A program made the translations under genes and the position numbers. A stretch of 64,000 nucleotides of DNA from Terriglobia bacterium (GTDB lineage: Bacteria; Acidobacteriota; Terriglobia; Terriglobales; Acidobacteriaceae). The notes below the pieces were generated by a model that searched no databases, was not told the DNA's origin, and saw nothing but the letters and a program-made list of their open reading frames with translations. Positions 14,679 through 23,699 of this stretch are shown here, one piece after another. The stretch lies in NCBI GenBank assembly GCA_020073215.1, contig JAIQFO010000005.1, positions 104,638 through 168,637 on the forward strand, in the 5' to 3' direction. How positions within the stretch are numbered: the first letter of the stretch is position 1; each line of letters begins with the position of its first letter.

Positions 14679-15998
14679 CTAGAGCCGAGACACTTTCGAG
14701 CGCTTGCCCTCCGCCAAGCGAAGTGGCGCTGTGGAAGCCAGTTCCACGCGGTTCCTTCCTTTGTTCTTGGCGCGATAAAGAGCCTGATCGGCTGCCTGAA
14801 TCACCTGCTCGGGCTGGCGGTAGCGGGTGCTCGGTTCGGCCACGCCGATGCTGACGTTCACCGACAAACGATCAGGCGACTGACTAGGGCTCGCAGGAGC
14901 GGTTTTCTTTCTGGTGGGCTTTCTACGATCCGACCCGCCCGTCCGGAGTTCATTCTGAGGATTGCTTCTTTTCTCGGCGCTTCTCTCCGCTCTTCTCTCC
15001 GAACCGCGCACCTGAAATGTGGATTTCGCGATGATCTGGCGCAGCGAGTCGAGATGTTCAAACGCTTCTTTGGCGGAAGTGTTGCGAAAGACAATAGCGA
15101 ACTCTTCGCCACCGCAGCGGAAAGCCTGGCCGTCACCTCCGACCTGCGATAAGCGCTTGGCCACCATGCACAGTACCTGATCGCCTACGTCGTGGCCGTA
15201 TGTGTCGTTGAATTTCTTGAAATGATCGATATCGACGATGGCGATGGCATATTGCTGGTCCAGCGAAAGCAGGGCCTCGTTGAAGGCGCGGCGTCCGCGA
15301 ATGCCGGTGAGTTCGTCGTGGTAGGCGAGTACGTAAGACGTCTCGATCAGGGAGGCGCCGAGGATGAGGGCGGCGGTGGCGACGTAGGCGTCTGCTGCCT
15401 TGCCGGCCGGGGCCAATTCGAGCCACATGAAAACGGCGGCCACGGACCACGCGAAACCGGGCTCGATCGGCTTGCGCGTTTGAAAAAAACGGCGGACGAA
15501 CACTGCGGTGGCGACCACAAAGCTCAACAGAATCCAAAGCGGGATCGCAGCCTCGCCGGGATGCACCGGACCGGCGGGGCTGTTCTCCGGCCGGCACAGC
15601 ACCGCGAAGATCACCGATTCGAGGAAGAGCAATCCAAAGCGGGGCGCGATTCCGGCGATGACCAGGCCGCGCTCGCGCAGCGAGGCGAACACGATGAAGT
15701 TCAGCGGGATCAGCAGGGCGGCGAGTACGACCGCGGTGCGCCCGGGGCCGGTGTGAGTCTGACCATCGGAGAAGAACTCGACCGCGCGGTGCGCCAGCAG
15801 CAGCACCAGCAACGAAAACAAAACGCGACTGGAATTGAAACGCCAGGCAAGAAGCAATCCGGCGGCAAACACGGCAACGTAGTAGAAAGCCAGCGAGGGC
15901 GCGACTTGGACAAACAGGGAGCTGCTGACGAGCGCCGCCGCCAGCGCCAATAACAAGCCGCCCGGAACCAGCCACACCTTCCACGTTCTTCCATTCAC
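14679..15998 (-). CDS. Membrane diguanylate cyclase (GGDEF protein)
   Basis: The N-terminal 225 residues hold about seven hydrophobic helices, a membrane sensor of unknown type. A GGDEF domain follows, with DELTG at 228-232, DIDHFKKFND at 256-265 and GGEEF at 296-300, so the active site for making c-di-GMP from two GTP looks intact. The usual RxxD inhibitory site five residues before GGEEF is absent. A basic low-complexity insert of about 45 residues (331-377) interrupts the domain before the final SIGVA strand. The start at 15998 is GTG. It stands alone, next to tRNA-Ser. Confidence 0.9.
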   Translation of the reverse strand: MNGRTWKVWLVPGGLLLALAAALVSSSLFVQVAPSLAFYYVAVFAAGLLLAWRFNSSRVLFSLLVLLLAHRAVEFFSDGQTHTGPGRTAVVLAALLIPLNFIVFASLRERGLVIAGIAPRFGLLFLESVIFAVLCRPENSPAGPVHPGEAAIPLWILLSFVVATAVFVRRFFQTRKPIEPGFAWSVAAVFMWLELAPAGKAADAYVATAALILGASLIETSYVLAYHDELTGIRGRRAFNEALLSLDQQYAIAIVDIDHFKKFNDTYGHDVGDQVLCMVAKRLSQVGGDGQAFRCGGEEFAIVFRNTSAKEAFEHLDSLRQIIAKSTFQVRGSERRAERSAEKRSNPQNELRTGGSDRRKPTRKKTAPASPSQSPDRLSVNVSIGVAEPSTRYRQPEQVIQAADQALYRAKNKGRNRVELASTAPLRLAEGKRSKVSRL

Positions 15999-16054
15999 TT
16001 CTTCAGAATACGGCAGGAGGGGCGGGGAAACGGTTATGTTTCGGGCACTGTCAA

Positions 16055-16160
16055 CACCTCACCACGGAGGCACGGAGACACGGAGAAAATCAGAGGACGG
16101 GGAAAGCCCTGGTCCTTGCGGATCCAAAGGCTCTCTCTGTGTCTCTGTGGTGAGGTTCTG
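16055..16160. repeat. Imperfect inverted repeat pair (CACGGAGACACGGAG type)
   Basis: ACCTCACCACGGAGGCACGG at 16057-16076, continuing to 16085, and CTCTCTGTGTCTCTGTGGTG at 16133-16152, continuing to 16156, are near reverse complements about 50 bases apart. This type of repeat is scattered in many soil bacterial genomes. It lies between two divergent genes. Confidence 0.6.
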
Positions 16161-16194
16161 TTTTGGGCGCGAGCGGTGGTAGTCTTCCCTGTTT

Positions 16195-18366
16195 ATGGCT
16201 CGCGCATCGTTTGCCGCACGTCGTTCTGAATATTGGCCGGAACTAACTTCAGAGTCAAAAGCCGCGGACAAGAGTGTCCGCGCTACACGGACAGCTCAGC
16301 GCATCGCAATCGACACCGGAGGCACGTTCACCGATTGCGTGTGGGTTGAGGGCGGCGCTCTGAAAACACTGAAGGTATTCTCGACGCCCGACGATCCGTC
16401 GCGCGCCATTGCCGAAGCTCTGGGAAAGATTGTCAGCAAAAGGACTGGCGCCAGAGCCGCGATCACCTTGCTGCACGGCACGACCGTCGGAACCAACGCT
16501 CTGTTGCAAAGAAAGGGTGCTCGCGTTGCGCTCATCACTACTTCGGGATTTGAAGACGTAATCGAGATTGGACGGCAAGCCCGTCCCCGGCTGTATGACT
16601 TTTTCTTTGACCGGGCTGCGCCGCTTGTTTGCCGGGAATTGCGGTTCGGCGTCAAGGAAAGGATCGGGGCCGAGGGCCAAATTTTGGAACGGCCGTCGGA
16701 AGAGGAGCTAGCGCGGCTCCGGGAGGCAGTGCGTGACGCCGAACCGGATGCCATCGCGATTTCTTTGCTGTTCTCGTTTGCCAACCCGCAGAACGAAGTG
16801 GCGGTAGCTGCGGCCGTGGCGGAGCTCGGCAAACCGTTGTCTGTGTCTCATCGGATTCTGCCGGAGTTCCGGGAATACGAACGTACCAGTACGGTCGTAG
16901 TGAACGCCTATCTGCAACCGCTCATGCAGACCTATATGGAGAAACTGGCGGAGCGGGCGATGAACACGGGAGATGGCTTCACAGCGCCGCTCCCCGGACC
17001 CGAAAAGCGCGATGCCCGGAGCACCCGCGAACCACGGATCTTTGTCATGCAATCAAGCGGCGGGATCACGGCGCTGGAGTCGGCAGCTCGCGAACCGGTG
17101 CGCACGGTGTTGTCGGGACCGGCGGGTGGACTGGTTGGCGCGGCAGCAATGGCAGCGCGCAGCGGGTTCCGGAAGATTCTCTCCTTCGACATGGGAGGGA
17201 CCTCGACCGATGTGGCGGCCGTGCAGGACGAGGTTCGAGCCGGTGTCCAATCGGAAGTGGCTGGGCTTCCCGTAGGCGTTCCCATGCTCGAGATTCACAC
17301 GGTGGGCGCGGGCGGCGGGTCGCTGGCTCGCTTCGATGCGGGCGGTGCGCTGCGCGTGGGGCCGGAATCGGCGGGCGCCGATCCGGCACCGATCTGCTAC
17401 GGCCGCGGAACCGAACCCACGGTGACCGATGCTAACTTGCTGATGGGGCGCCTTCGCCCCAATCGTTTTCTAGGCGGCGAGTTCACGCTCGACTTTGAAC
17501 GAGCGCACCGGATCACGTCGGAATGGCTGAAGAAACAAGGCTCGCGCTTGAGTCTGCAACAATTTTCCGCCGGTGTCGTGCGAGTTGTGAATGCGAATAT
17601 GGAGCGGGCCCTGCGCGTTGTTTCCATCGAACGCGGGTACGACCCGCGCGACTTTACGCTGGTGGCGTTCGGCGGCGCGGGAGGCCTTCATGCCTGCGAA
17701 CTGGCGGAGGCGCTGGCCATCCCAACCGTGATGATTCCGGCTCGACCCGGCGCGCTTTCGGCGTTTGGCATTCTGGTGAGCGATGTGGTGAAAGATTACT
17801 CGCGTACGCTGCTCTGGCGGCTGGCCGACGGTTTACCGCAAGCGAAACTGCGGAAAGAATTTCGCAAGTTGGAAGCGGCGGCACACCAGGAATTCCGCGC
17901 GGAACGGTGGCGCGGCGGGCTTCATTACGAAAGGAGTCTCGACCTGAGGTATCGTGGCCAAGGCTACGAACTCAACGTGCCCGCTACGGATAAGGCGGAC
18001 GTCATCGCCCGCTTTCATGACGAACATCAGCGCCGTTATGGATATCACCACGCGGGACGAGAGATTGAATTGGTGACGTTGCGTCTGCGCGCCCGGTTGC
18101 GCGCGCCTCAGGGATCCCAACCCGAATCAAAAGTTGCGCGGCGGCAAACGAGAGGAAAGCCGCGCATAACGCCCGCCGAACGCGCAGCGGTGTCTTTTCA
18201 CGGCCAAGCCGTGGCCACGCCCGTGTTTGAACGCGGCGACCTTGTTCCCCTCCGATCAATGAAGGGACCAGCTGTGATCACGGAATACAGCGCGACCACG
18301 GTGATTCCGGGGGGAAAGAAATTTTGGGTGGATGCTTCGCAAAACCTGGTGATTAAGATCCGGTAG
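16195..18366 (+). CDS. Hydantoinase/oxoprolinase A-like protein
   Basis: The 723-residue protein has the phosphate-binding DTGGTFTD at 40-47, HGTTVGTNALL near 100, and SGPAGG and FDMGGTSTD in the second half, all typical of the HyuA/OplA ATPase-fold family. Family members hydrolyse hydantoins, 5-oxoproline or related amides with ATP, usually as a complex with a HyuB subunit. No hyuB-like gene is nearby, so the partner is elsewhere or the reaction differs. The first 35 residues precede the conserved start and are partly encoded by a palindromic repeat, but I see no better start codon. The substrate is unknown. Confidence 0.9.
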   Translation: MARASFAARRSEYWPELTSESKAADKSVRATRTAQRIAIDTGGTFTDCVWVEGGALKTLKVFSTPDDPSRAIAEALGKIVSKRTGARAAITLLHGTTVGTNALLQRKGARVALITTSGFEDVIEIGRQARPRLYDFFFDRAAPLVCRELRFGVKERIGAEGQILERPSEEELARLREAVRDAEPDAIAISLLFSFANPQNEVAVAAAVAELGKPLSVSHRILPEFREYERTSTVVVNAYLQPLMQTYMEKLAERAMNTGDGFTAPLPGPEKRDARSTREPRIFVMQSSGGITALESAAREPVRTVLSGPAGGLVGAAAMAARSGFRKILSFDMGGTSTDVAAVQDEVRAGVQSEVAGLPVGVPMLEIHTVGAGGGSLARFDAGGALRVGPESAGADPAPICYGRGTEPTVTDANLLMGRLRPNRFLGGEFTLDFERAHRITSEWLKKQGSRLSLQQFSAGVVRVVNANMERALRVVSIERGYDPRDFTLVAFGGAGGLHACELAEALAIPTVMIPARPGALSAFGILVSDVVKDYSRTLLWRLADGLPQAKLRKEFRKLEAAAHQEFRAERWRGGLHYERSLDLRYRGQGYELNVPATDKADVIARFHDEHQRRYGYHHAGREIELVTLRLRARLRAPQGSQPESKVARRQTRGKPRITPAERAAVSFHGQAVATPVFERGDLVPLRSMKGPAVITEYSATTVIPGGKKFWVDASQNLVIKIR
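16264..16281. repeat. Palindrome inside the hydantoinase gene start
   Basis: GCGGACA, AGAG, TGTCCGC forms a perfect 7-bp hairpin within the first codons of the hydantoinase-like gene. It looks like a dispersed palindromic repeat captured as coding sequence. Confidence 0.5.
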
Positions 18367-18389
18367 GCGCGCTGAGCTGAGTGCGCGGG

Positions 18390-18584
18390 TCACTCTTCGT
18401 CCGGCTCTTTCTTTTCTTCGATCGCCATGTCCTTGAATTCACTCGACTCGAAGACGTCCCCACATTCCTGGCATTCCACGTATTCGGCTTCTTCGTCGCG
18501 GGAGACGATCTGCACCCGGGGATGCTTGCACTGCTCGCGGTTGACTTTCTCTTGGGGAGATTGCGACGGCTGACTAGGCGTCAT
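18390..18584 (-). CDS. Small zinc-ribbon-like protein (64 aa)
   Basis: The product has a Gln/Ser/Pro start, then QCKHPR and VECQECGD, giving CxxH and CxxC pairs (about residues 19-43) spaced as in a small zinc ribbon. The tail is acidic and Lys/Glu-rich. It is soluble. It lies alone between convergent hydantoinase and F420 genes. Its coding nature is supported by the ordered Cys/His pattern and charged composition. The role is unknown; nucleic-acid or protein binding is typical of such ribbons. Confidence 0.7.
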   Translation of the reverse strand: MTPSQPSQSPQEKVNREQCKHPRVQIVSRDEEAEYVECQECGDVFESSEFKDMAIEEKKEPDEE

Positions 18585-18811
18585 AAACTTGCCGGTTGTT
18601 CATCTCTTGAAGGGAATGCGCGCTTTTCCTAAATTGGCGATATTTTGCGTCGGCGGGCCAAGGATGTCAAGTACCTCTGGAAGCCTGCCATACCGCGATA
18701 GAAATGTCCCCTGCGAGCCGGGAAGGGACAAGGATTCGTAAGGTCCGCTATGATCGTTGCCATGTGATCGTTTACCCGCACGATCGTAGCCAGAGAATCT
18801 GTGCGATTTGA

Positions 18812-20023
18812 ATGAAGCGAATTTCGAAATCGAGAAGCATGACCGCCTCTTTCCCGGATGCTCAGTTCGCGGCGGCTGAACTAGCCGATGCCGGCACGAA
18901 GCCGATTTCTCGTGAAGCGGCCTGCCGGCTGCTGCGGGCTGGCGATGACGTGCTGCCTTCCCTGCTCTCGGCGGCGCAACTGGCTCGGGCGAGATTCAAG
19001 CCGGGAGTCATCACCTATTCCCGCAAGGTGTTTCTTCCCCTGACGAATCTCTGTCGCGACTATTGCGGCTACTGCACATTCCGGCGTGATCCCGGCGAAC
19101 CCGGCGCGCACACGATGACGCCGGACGAGGTGATGGAAGTAGTGCGCGCGGGCGAGCGCATGGGATGCACCGAAGCGCTGTTCAGCCTGGGCGACAAGCC
19201 GGAGCTGGTTTTTCCCCAGATGCGCGACATCCTGCGGCGGTTCGGATATAAATCCACGCTCCATTATCTGGAAGCGATGTGCGAGAAAGTGCTGCGCGAA
19301 TCGAGTTTGCTGCCGCATCCCAATCCCGGGCTGATGAGCGCGGAATGGCTGGAACGGCTTTCCCGCGTGGCGCCGAGCCTCGGGCTCATGCTGGAAACAA
19401 CCAGCGCGCGGCTGCTCGCGAAAAACGCCGCGCACGACAACGCTCCCGACAAGGTACCGGCGAAGCGCCTGCGTGTAATTGAGGATGCGGGTCGGCGGAA
19501 GATTCCTTTTACCACGGGAATCCTAATCGGAATTGGCGAGACGCCGGATGAGCGCGTGGATTCGCTGCTCGCGATTCGCGACCTACATGAAAGGTATGGA
19601 CACATTCAGGAAGTGATCGTCCAAAACTTCCGCGCCAAGCCTGTGACGCTGATGGCACGCTGGCCCGAACCCGGCCGCAAGGAAATGCTGCGTACACTGG
19701 CCGTGGCGCGGCTGCTGATGCCAGGAATGAACATTCAAGCGCCGCCGAATCTTTCCGACCCACACTACGCCGATCTGCTTGAGGGCGGGATCAACGACTG
19801 GGGCGGAGTTTCGCCGCTGACGCCGGATTTCATCAATCCCGAAAAACCGTGGCCGCAGCTGGACGACTTGCGATTGCGGACCGAAGCGAAAGGATTTGAG
19901 TTGCGCCAGAGGTTGCCGGTTTATCCTGAGTTCGCGGAACAAGCAGCGGCCCACAGCGATTTGTTGGCCGAGCGCCTAAGGTCCTCGGTGGATGCTGCGG
20001 GATACGCAAGGAGGGCGGCATGA
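18812..20023 (+). CDS. cofG: F420 synthesis: 7,8-didemethyl-8-hydroxy-5-deazariboflavin synthase subunit CofG
   Basis: This radical SAM protein has the cluster motif CRDYCGYC (Cys81, 85, 88). It acts with CofH to build the deazaflavin chromophore Fo from 5-amino-6-ribitylamino-uracil and tyrosine, using S-adenosylmethionine. The 403-residue length fits a stand-alone CofG rather than the fused FbiC. The first ATG (18812) or one 9 codons later could be the start; neither has a strong ribosome site. It is the first gene of the operon and overlaps cofD by 4 bases (ATGA). Confidence 0.95.
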   Translation: MKRISKSRSMTASFPDAQFAAAELADAGTKPISREAACRLLRAGDDVLPSLLSAAQLARARFKPGVITYSRKVFLPLTNLCRDYCGYCTFRRDPGEPGAHTMTPDEVMEVVRAGERMGCTEALFSLGDKPELVFPQMRDILRRFGYKSTLHYLEAMCEKVLRESSLLPHPNPGLMSAEWLERLSRVAPSLGLMLETTSARLLAKNAAHDNAPDKVPAKRLRVIEDAGRRKIPFTTGILIGIGETPDERVDSLLAIRDLHERYGHIQEVIVQNFRAKPVTLMARWPEPGRKEMLRTLAVARLLMPGMNIQAPPNLSDPHYADLLEGGINDWGGVSPLTPDFINPEKPWPQLDDLRLRTEAKGFELRQRLPVYPEFAEQAAAHSDLLAERLRSSVDAAGYARRAA

Positions 20024-20979
20024 TCACGGTTCTGTCCGGCGGCACGGGCGGCGCCAAGTTCGTGGATGGACTGCGGCAAATCGTTCGGCCGGAAGAGCTG
20101 ACGATCATCGTGAACACCGGCGACGATATGCTGTGGTGGGGATTGTATGCTTCGCCCGATCTGGATTCCATTACTTACATGCTGGCTGGGAAACTCAGCC
20201 AGGAGCGCGGTTGGGGCGTGAAGGGCGACACGTTTTTTTGCCTGAATGCCATGGGACAGTTGGGACAACCGATATGGTTTCATGCCGGCGATCGCGATCT
20301 GGCCACGCACATTTTTCGTTCGAAACTGCTTTCCGATGGAAAAACACTCACCGAAGCCACCTCTGAAATCGCGACCAGGCTTGGGGTCAAGGCGCGCATC
20401 CTGCCAATGAGCAATTCGCGGGTGGAGACGCGGGTCTTGACTCCGGCGGGGGACCTGAGCTTTGAGGAATATTTCGTTCAGCGCTGGTACCAGGATCCCG
20501 TCGAATCGGTCCGATTCGCGGGCGCCTCGGATGCGGAACCGGCGCCGGGAGTGATCGAGGCGATCCGCTCTGCCGATCTTGTCCTGCTCGCGCCTAGTAA
20601 TCCGGTAACCAGCATCGCGCCGATTCTCGCGGTGCCGGGAATTCGTGAAGCGCTCCGCGAAAGCCGCGCCCGCATTGCGGCCGTAAGCCCGATTGTCGGG
20701 GGAGCAGCGGTTACCGGGCCCGCGGGAACACTCCTGGCGGCACAGGGCTTCGCCGTTTCCATTGCCGGCGTTGCCGATTTTTATCGCGACTTCCTCGATC
20801 TGCTGGTGGCCGATTCCCAGGACGCCCCAGCTGCCCAGGAGTTGCGCAAGACCGGCATGCGCGTGCATTGCACTGCCACCATCATGCGCAAGAATGAAGA
20901 TAGAGTGGCGCTGGCCAAGAGCGTGCTGAACGCGGCCATGCAACCTCGGTCGCCTCAAGACGCAGTGGAGCGCGCATGA
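20020..20979 (+). CDS. cofD: F420 synthesis: 2-phospho-L-lactate transferase CofD
   Basis: The N-terminus ITVLSGGTGGAKF is the family's nucleotide-binding glycine loop, followed by NTGDD and DLDS motifs near 42 and 58. CofD joins the phospho-lactyl (or phosphoenolpyruvyl) group to Fo to give F420-0 or its dehydro form. The 319-residue length is normal. It overlaps cofG and cofC by 4 bases each, so the three are translationally coupled. The protein is cytoplasmic. Confidence 0.95.
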   Translation: MITVLSGGTGGAKFVDGLRQIVRPEELTIIVNTGDDMLWWGLYASPDLDSITYMLAGKLSQERGWGVKGDTFFCLNAMGQLGQPIWFHAGDRDLATHIFRSKLLSDGKTLTEATSEIATRLGVKARILPMSNSRVETRVLTPAGDLSFEEYFVQRWYQDPVESVRFAGASDAEPAPGVIEAIRSADLVLLAPSNPVTSIAPILAVPGIREALRESRARIAAVSPIVGGAAVTGPAGTLLAAQGFAVSIAGVADFYRDFLDLLVADSQDAPAAQELRKTGMRVHCTATIMRKNEDRVALAKSVLNAAMQPRSPQDAVERA

Positions 20980-21617
20980 TTCTGGTCCCGGTCAAGAACC
21001 TCGCGGAGGCCAAGCAGCGGCTGTCTTCCATCTTGAGTCCGGAAGAACGTCTCGCGCTGGCGCAGGCGATGTGCGAAGACGTGCTGGAAGCTCTGGCACG
21101 CTGGCAAAGTCGGCCCCCTGTTGCGGTGGTGACGAGCGATTCCTTTGCGAGCAAGTTGGCAGCGCGCTTCAATTTTGAGGTTGTTGCCGATGACAACTCC
21201 GGGGAAACCGGCGCCATCGAAATGGCCACGGCGGTGTGCAGAGCGCGAGGAGCCACGAGTACCCTGGTAGTTCCCGCGGATATTCCGTTGATCGAGAGTT
21301 CAGAGCTGCAGAAAATCGTGGATAGCGCGCCTGCGGGTGGCGCGGTTCTGGTGCCGGATGCGGCTGGGCGGGGGACGAATGCCGCCTGGCGATCTCCGAG
21401 CGATTTATTCCCGCTGCGCTTTGGAAACGACAGCTTCCTGCCACACTTGGCTGCGGCGAAGGCAACGGGCCTGCCTTGGGTGGTGCTCGAACTGCCGGGG
21501 ATTGCGCGGGATGTCGATCGTCCTGACGATCTCCGCGAGCTGGCATCCGCTGGCGGAGACCGGCGCGCGCAGCAACTGGTGCGAAGCTGGAACCTCGGCA
21601 CCCGGATTCAGGTTTAA
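20976..21617 (+). CDS. cofC: F420 synthesis: phospholactate/phosphoenolpyruvate guanylyltransferase CofC
   Basis: The product opens MILVPVKNLAEAKQRLS, the signature of the CofC/FbiD nucleotidyltransferase fold, and keeps PADIPL near 107, where metal-binding Asp residues lie. It activates 2-phospholactate or phosphoenolpyruvate with GTP, making the guanylylated donor for CofD. Which substrate is used cannot be told by eye. It has 213 residues, the usual size, overlaps cofD by 4 bases and ends 15 bases before cofE. Confidence 0.93.
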   Translation: MILVPVKNLAEAKQRLSSILSPEERLALAQAMCEDVLEALARWQSRPPVAVVTSDSFASKLAARFNFEVVADDNSGETGAIEMATAVCRARGATSTLVVPADIPLIESSELQKIVDSAPAGGAVLVPDAAGRGTNAAWRSPSDLFPLRFGNDSFLPHLAAAKATGLPWVVLELPGIARDVDRPDDLRELASAGGDRRAQQLVRSWNLGTRIQV

Positions 21618-21632
21618 CATATCAGGTTTAAC

Positions 21633-22424
21633 ATGGGTTCGAGGGTTGCCAGGCACAGCGGGGGGCGCGCGGCTGGGGAGGTTCGCATTCTTCCCATCGC
21701 GGTCAGCGGAGAAATTCGCGCCGGAGAATCACTGTCCGCGAGGTTCTTGACGGCGGCGAGAAGTTTGGGGCTGCGCTTTCAGGATGGCGACATCCTGGTG
21801 GTGAAACACAAAGTTGTTTCGAAGGCGGAAGGCGCACTGGTCGCGCTGGATGAGATACAGCCCTCGGCGGCGTCACGGAATTGGGCGCGGCGCTACCGGC
21901 TCGATGCACGCGTCCGTGAACTGGCGATGCGCGAGAGCCGGCGCATCGTGCGGCGCAAGCGCAATGTGTTGATCACCGAGACGAAACACGGCTTCGTTTG
22001 CGCGAACAGTGGCGTGGACGTATCGAACGTGGACGGTGGACGGCACGCGGTGCTGCTGCCAGTGGATTCGGATCGTTCCGCGGCGAAGTTGCGGCGGGAG
22101 TTGAAGAAGCAGCTCGGGATCGAGATTGCGGTCATCATCAGCGATAGTTTTGGACGTCCGTGGCGGGAGGGCTTGACAGAAGTGGCGATTGGCGTCGCTG
22201 GGATGCGGCCGTTGGTCGACTACCGCGGCCGCCGCGATCCGCATGGCTATGCGCTGCACTCGACGGTTGATGCGGTCGCGGACGAACTGGCTTGCGCGGC
22301 GGGACTGGTCTGCGGCAAGCTAGCCGGCACTCCGGCCTGCATCATTCGCGGCTATGGTTACCGCCCAGGCAGCGGTGGGGCGCGGGAACTGATCCGGCCC
22401 GTGCGAAACGATCTTTTTCGATAG
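21633..22424 (+). CDS. cofE: F420 synthesis: F420-0 gamma-glutamyl ligase CofE
   Basis: The 263-residue protein shows DILVVKHKVVSKAEG (about 50-64), NSGVDVSN and SDSFGRPWREG, which are conserved CofE blocks involved in GTP and metal binding. It adds glutamates to F420-0 through gamma-linkages. It is the short stand-alone form, without the C-terminal nitroreductase-like domain of actinobacterial FbiB. The first 15 residues are basic and may be an extension. It is separated from cofC by 15 bases and from cofH by 9. Confidence 0.94.
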   Translation: MGSRVARHSGGRAAGEVRILPIAVSGEIRAGESLSARFLTAARSLGLRFQDGDILVVKHKVVSKAEGALVALDEIQPSAASRNWARRYRLDARVRELAMRESRRIVRRKRNVLITETKHGFVCANSGVDVSNVDGGRHAVLLPVDSDRSAAKLRRELKKQLGIEIAVIISDSFGRPWREGLTEVAIGVAGMRPLVDYRGRRDPHGYALHSTVDAVADELACAAGLVCGKLAGTPACIIRGYGYRPGSGGARELIRPVRNDLFR

Positions 22425-22433
22425 GAGAACGGC

Positions 22434-23699
22434 ATGGCATTGCAGGCTTCAGAACTCGAGCAATTCCCCGCGCTGACCTGGGACCAGATCGCGCCGCAGG
22501 CTTCCGTTGCGATTCGTAGCGCCTTGGAGCGCACGTTGGAAACGCAAGACGGAGCATGCCTGACCGACGACGAGCGCTACGCCTTGGCGAATTGCGACCG
22601 GCCAAACTGTAGTGACGCGGATTTACTGGCGCTGCTGGTGGCCGCAGATACTCTTCGTCGCGACCTGGTCGGTAACATCGTCAGCTACGTCGTGAACCGC
22701 AACATTAATTTCACGAACATCTGTTTCGTGGGTTGCAAGTTTTGCGCGTTCAGCCGCGGGCCGCGAGAAGCCGACGCCTATTTTCATTCGCTCGAAGAAA
22801 TGGGTCGCAGGGCAAACGAAGCCTGGGAACTGGGAGCGACCGAAGTCTGCATTCAAGGCGGCCTGCCGCGCGATCTGCCGCCGTTCTATTACCGCGACAT
22901 TCTGCGCGCCGTGAAAAATGCGGTGCCGGAAATGCACATCCACGCGTTTTCTCCGATGGAAATTGTGTACGGCGAGGAACTGACCGGCATGAAGTTGCGC
23001 GACTATCTCACGATGCTCCGCGATAACGGATTGGACACGCTGCCGGGAACGGCGGCCGAGATTCTTGACGACGAAGTCCGCCATGTACTATCGCGCAACA
23101 AACTTTCCTCGGCACAATGGCAAGAGGTGATCCGCACCGCCCACGCGTGTGGCATCCCGAGCACTTCGACGTTGATGTATGGGCACAGAGAAACCCCGGA
23201 CCATTGGGTGCGACAACTGTCCTTGTTCCGCCAGATTCAGGCCGAGACTGGCGGCTTCACCGAGTTCGTGCCGCTGGGCTTTGTGCATGAGAACACGTTG
23301 TTGTTCCAGCAGGGCCTCGCGCGCACGGGGCCGACGCTCGCCGAACACCTCAAGATTCATGCGCTGGCCCGAATCCTGCTTGCGGGCTCGATTCATAACG
23401 TTCAAGTCTCCTGGGTGAAGCTGAACCGCAAACTTTCGCAGCTTTGCCTGCGCGCGGGCGCCAATGACTACGGCGGGACGCTGATGGAAGAAAATATCTC
23501 GCGCGAGGCGGGAGCCAACGCGGGCCAGTACACCAGCCCGGAAGATTTCCAGTCGTTGATTCTGGAGATCGGGCGCATTCCAGCGGAGCGCAACACAAAA
23601 TATTCGCGCATGCAGATCAAACTGCCCGTCATGCCCGTTCCTTCCGAGACTTCGTTTGAGACGTTTTTTGAACGCCCGCTGGATCCGGAATTCGCATGA
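22434..23699 (+). CDS. cofH: F420 synthesis: Fo synthase subunit CofH
   Basis: This second radical SAM subunit has CFVGCKFC (Cys97, 101, 104) and the family's NRNINFTNIC lead-in. It partners with CofG to couple the tyrosine-derived unit to the ribityl-uracil in Fo formation. The 421-residue length is typical. A GGAG lies shortly before the ATG. It overlaps npdG by 4 bases. It could in principle be confused with the menaquinone enzymes MqnE or MqnC, but operon context with all other cof genes fixes the call. Confidence 0.94.
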   Translation: MALQASELEQFPALTWDQIAPQASVAIRSALERTLETQDGACLTDDERYALANCDRPNCSDADLLALLVAADTLRRDLVGNIVSYVVNRNINFTNICFVGCKFCAFSRGPREADAYFHSLEEMGRRANEAWELGATEVCIQGGLPRDLPPFYYRDILRAVKNAVPEMHIHAFSPMEIVYGEELTGMKLRDYLTMLRDNGLDTLPGTAAEILDDEVRHVLSRNKLSSAQWQEVIRTAHACGIPSTSTLMYGHRETPDHWVRQLSLFRQIQAETGGFTEFVPLGFVHENTLLFQQGLARTGPTLAEHLKIHALARILLAGSIHNVQVSWVKLNRKLSQLCLRAGANDYGGTLMEENISREAGANAGQYTSPEDFQSLILEIGRIPAERNTKYSRMQIKLPVMPVPSETSFETFFERPLDPEFA

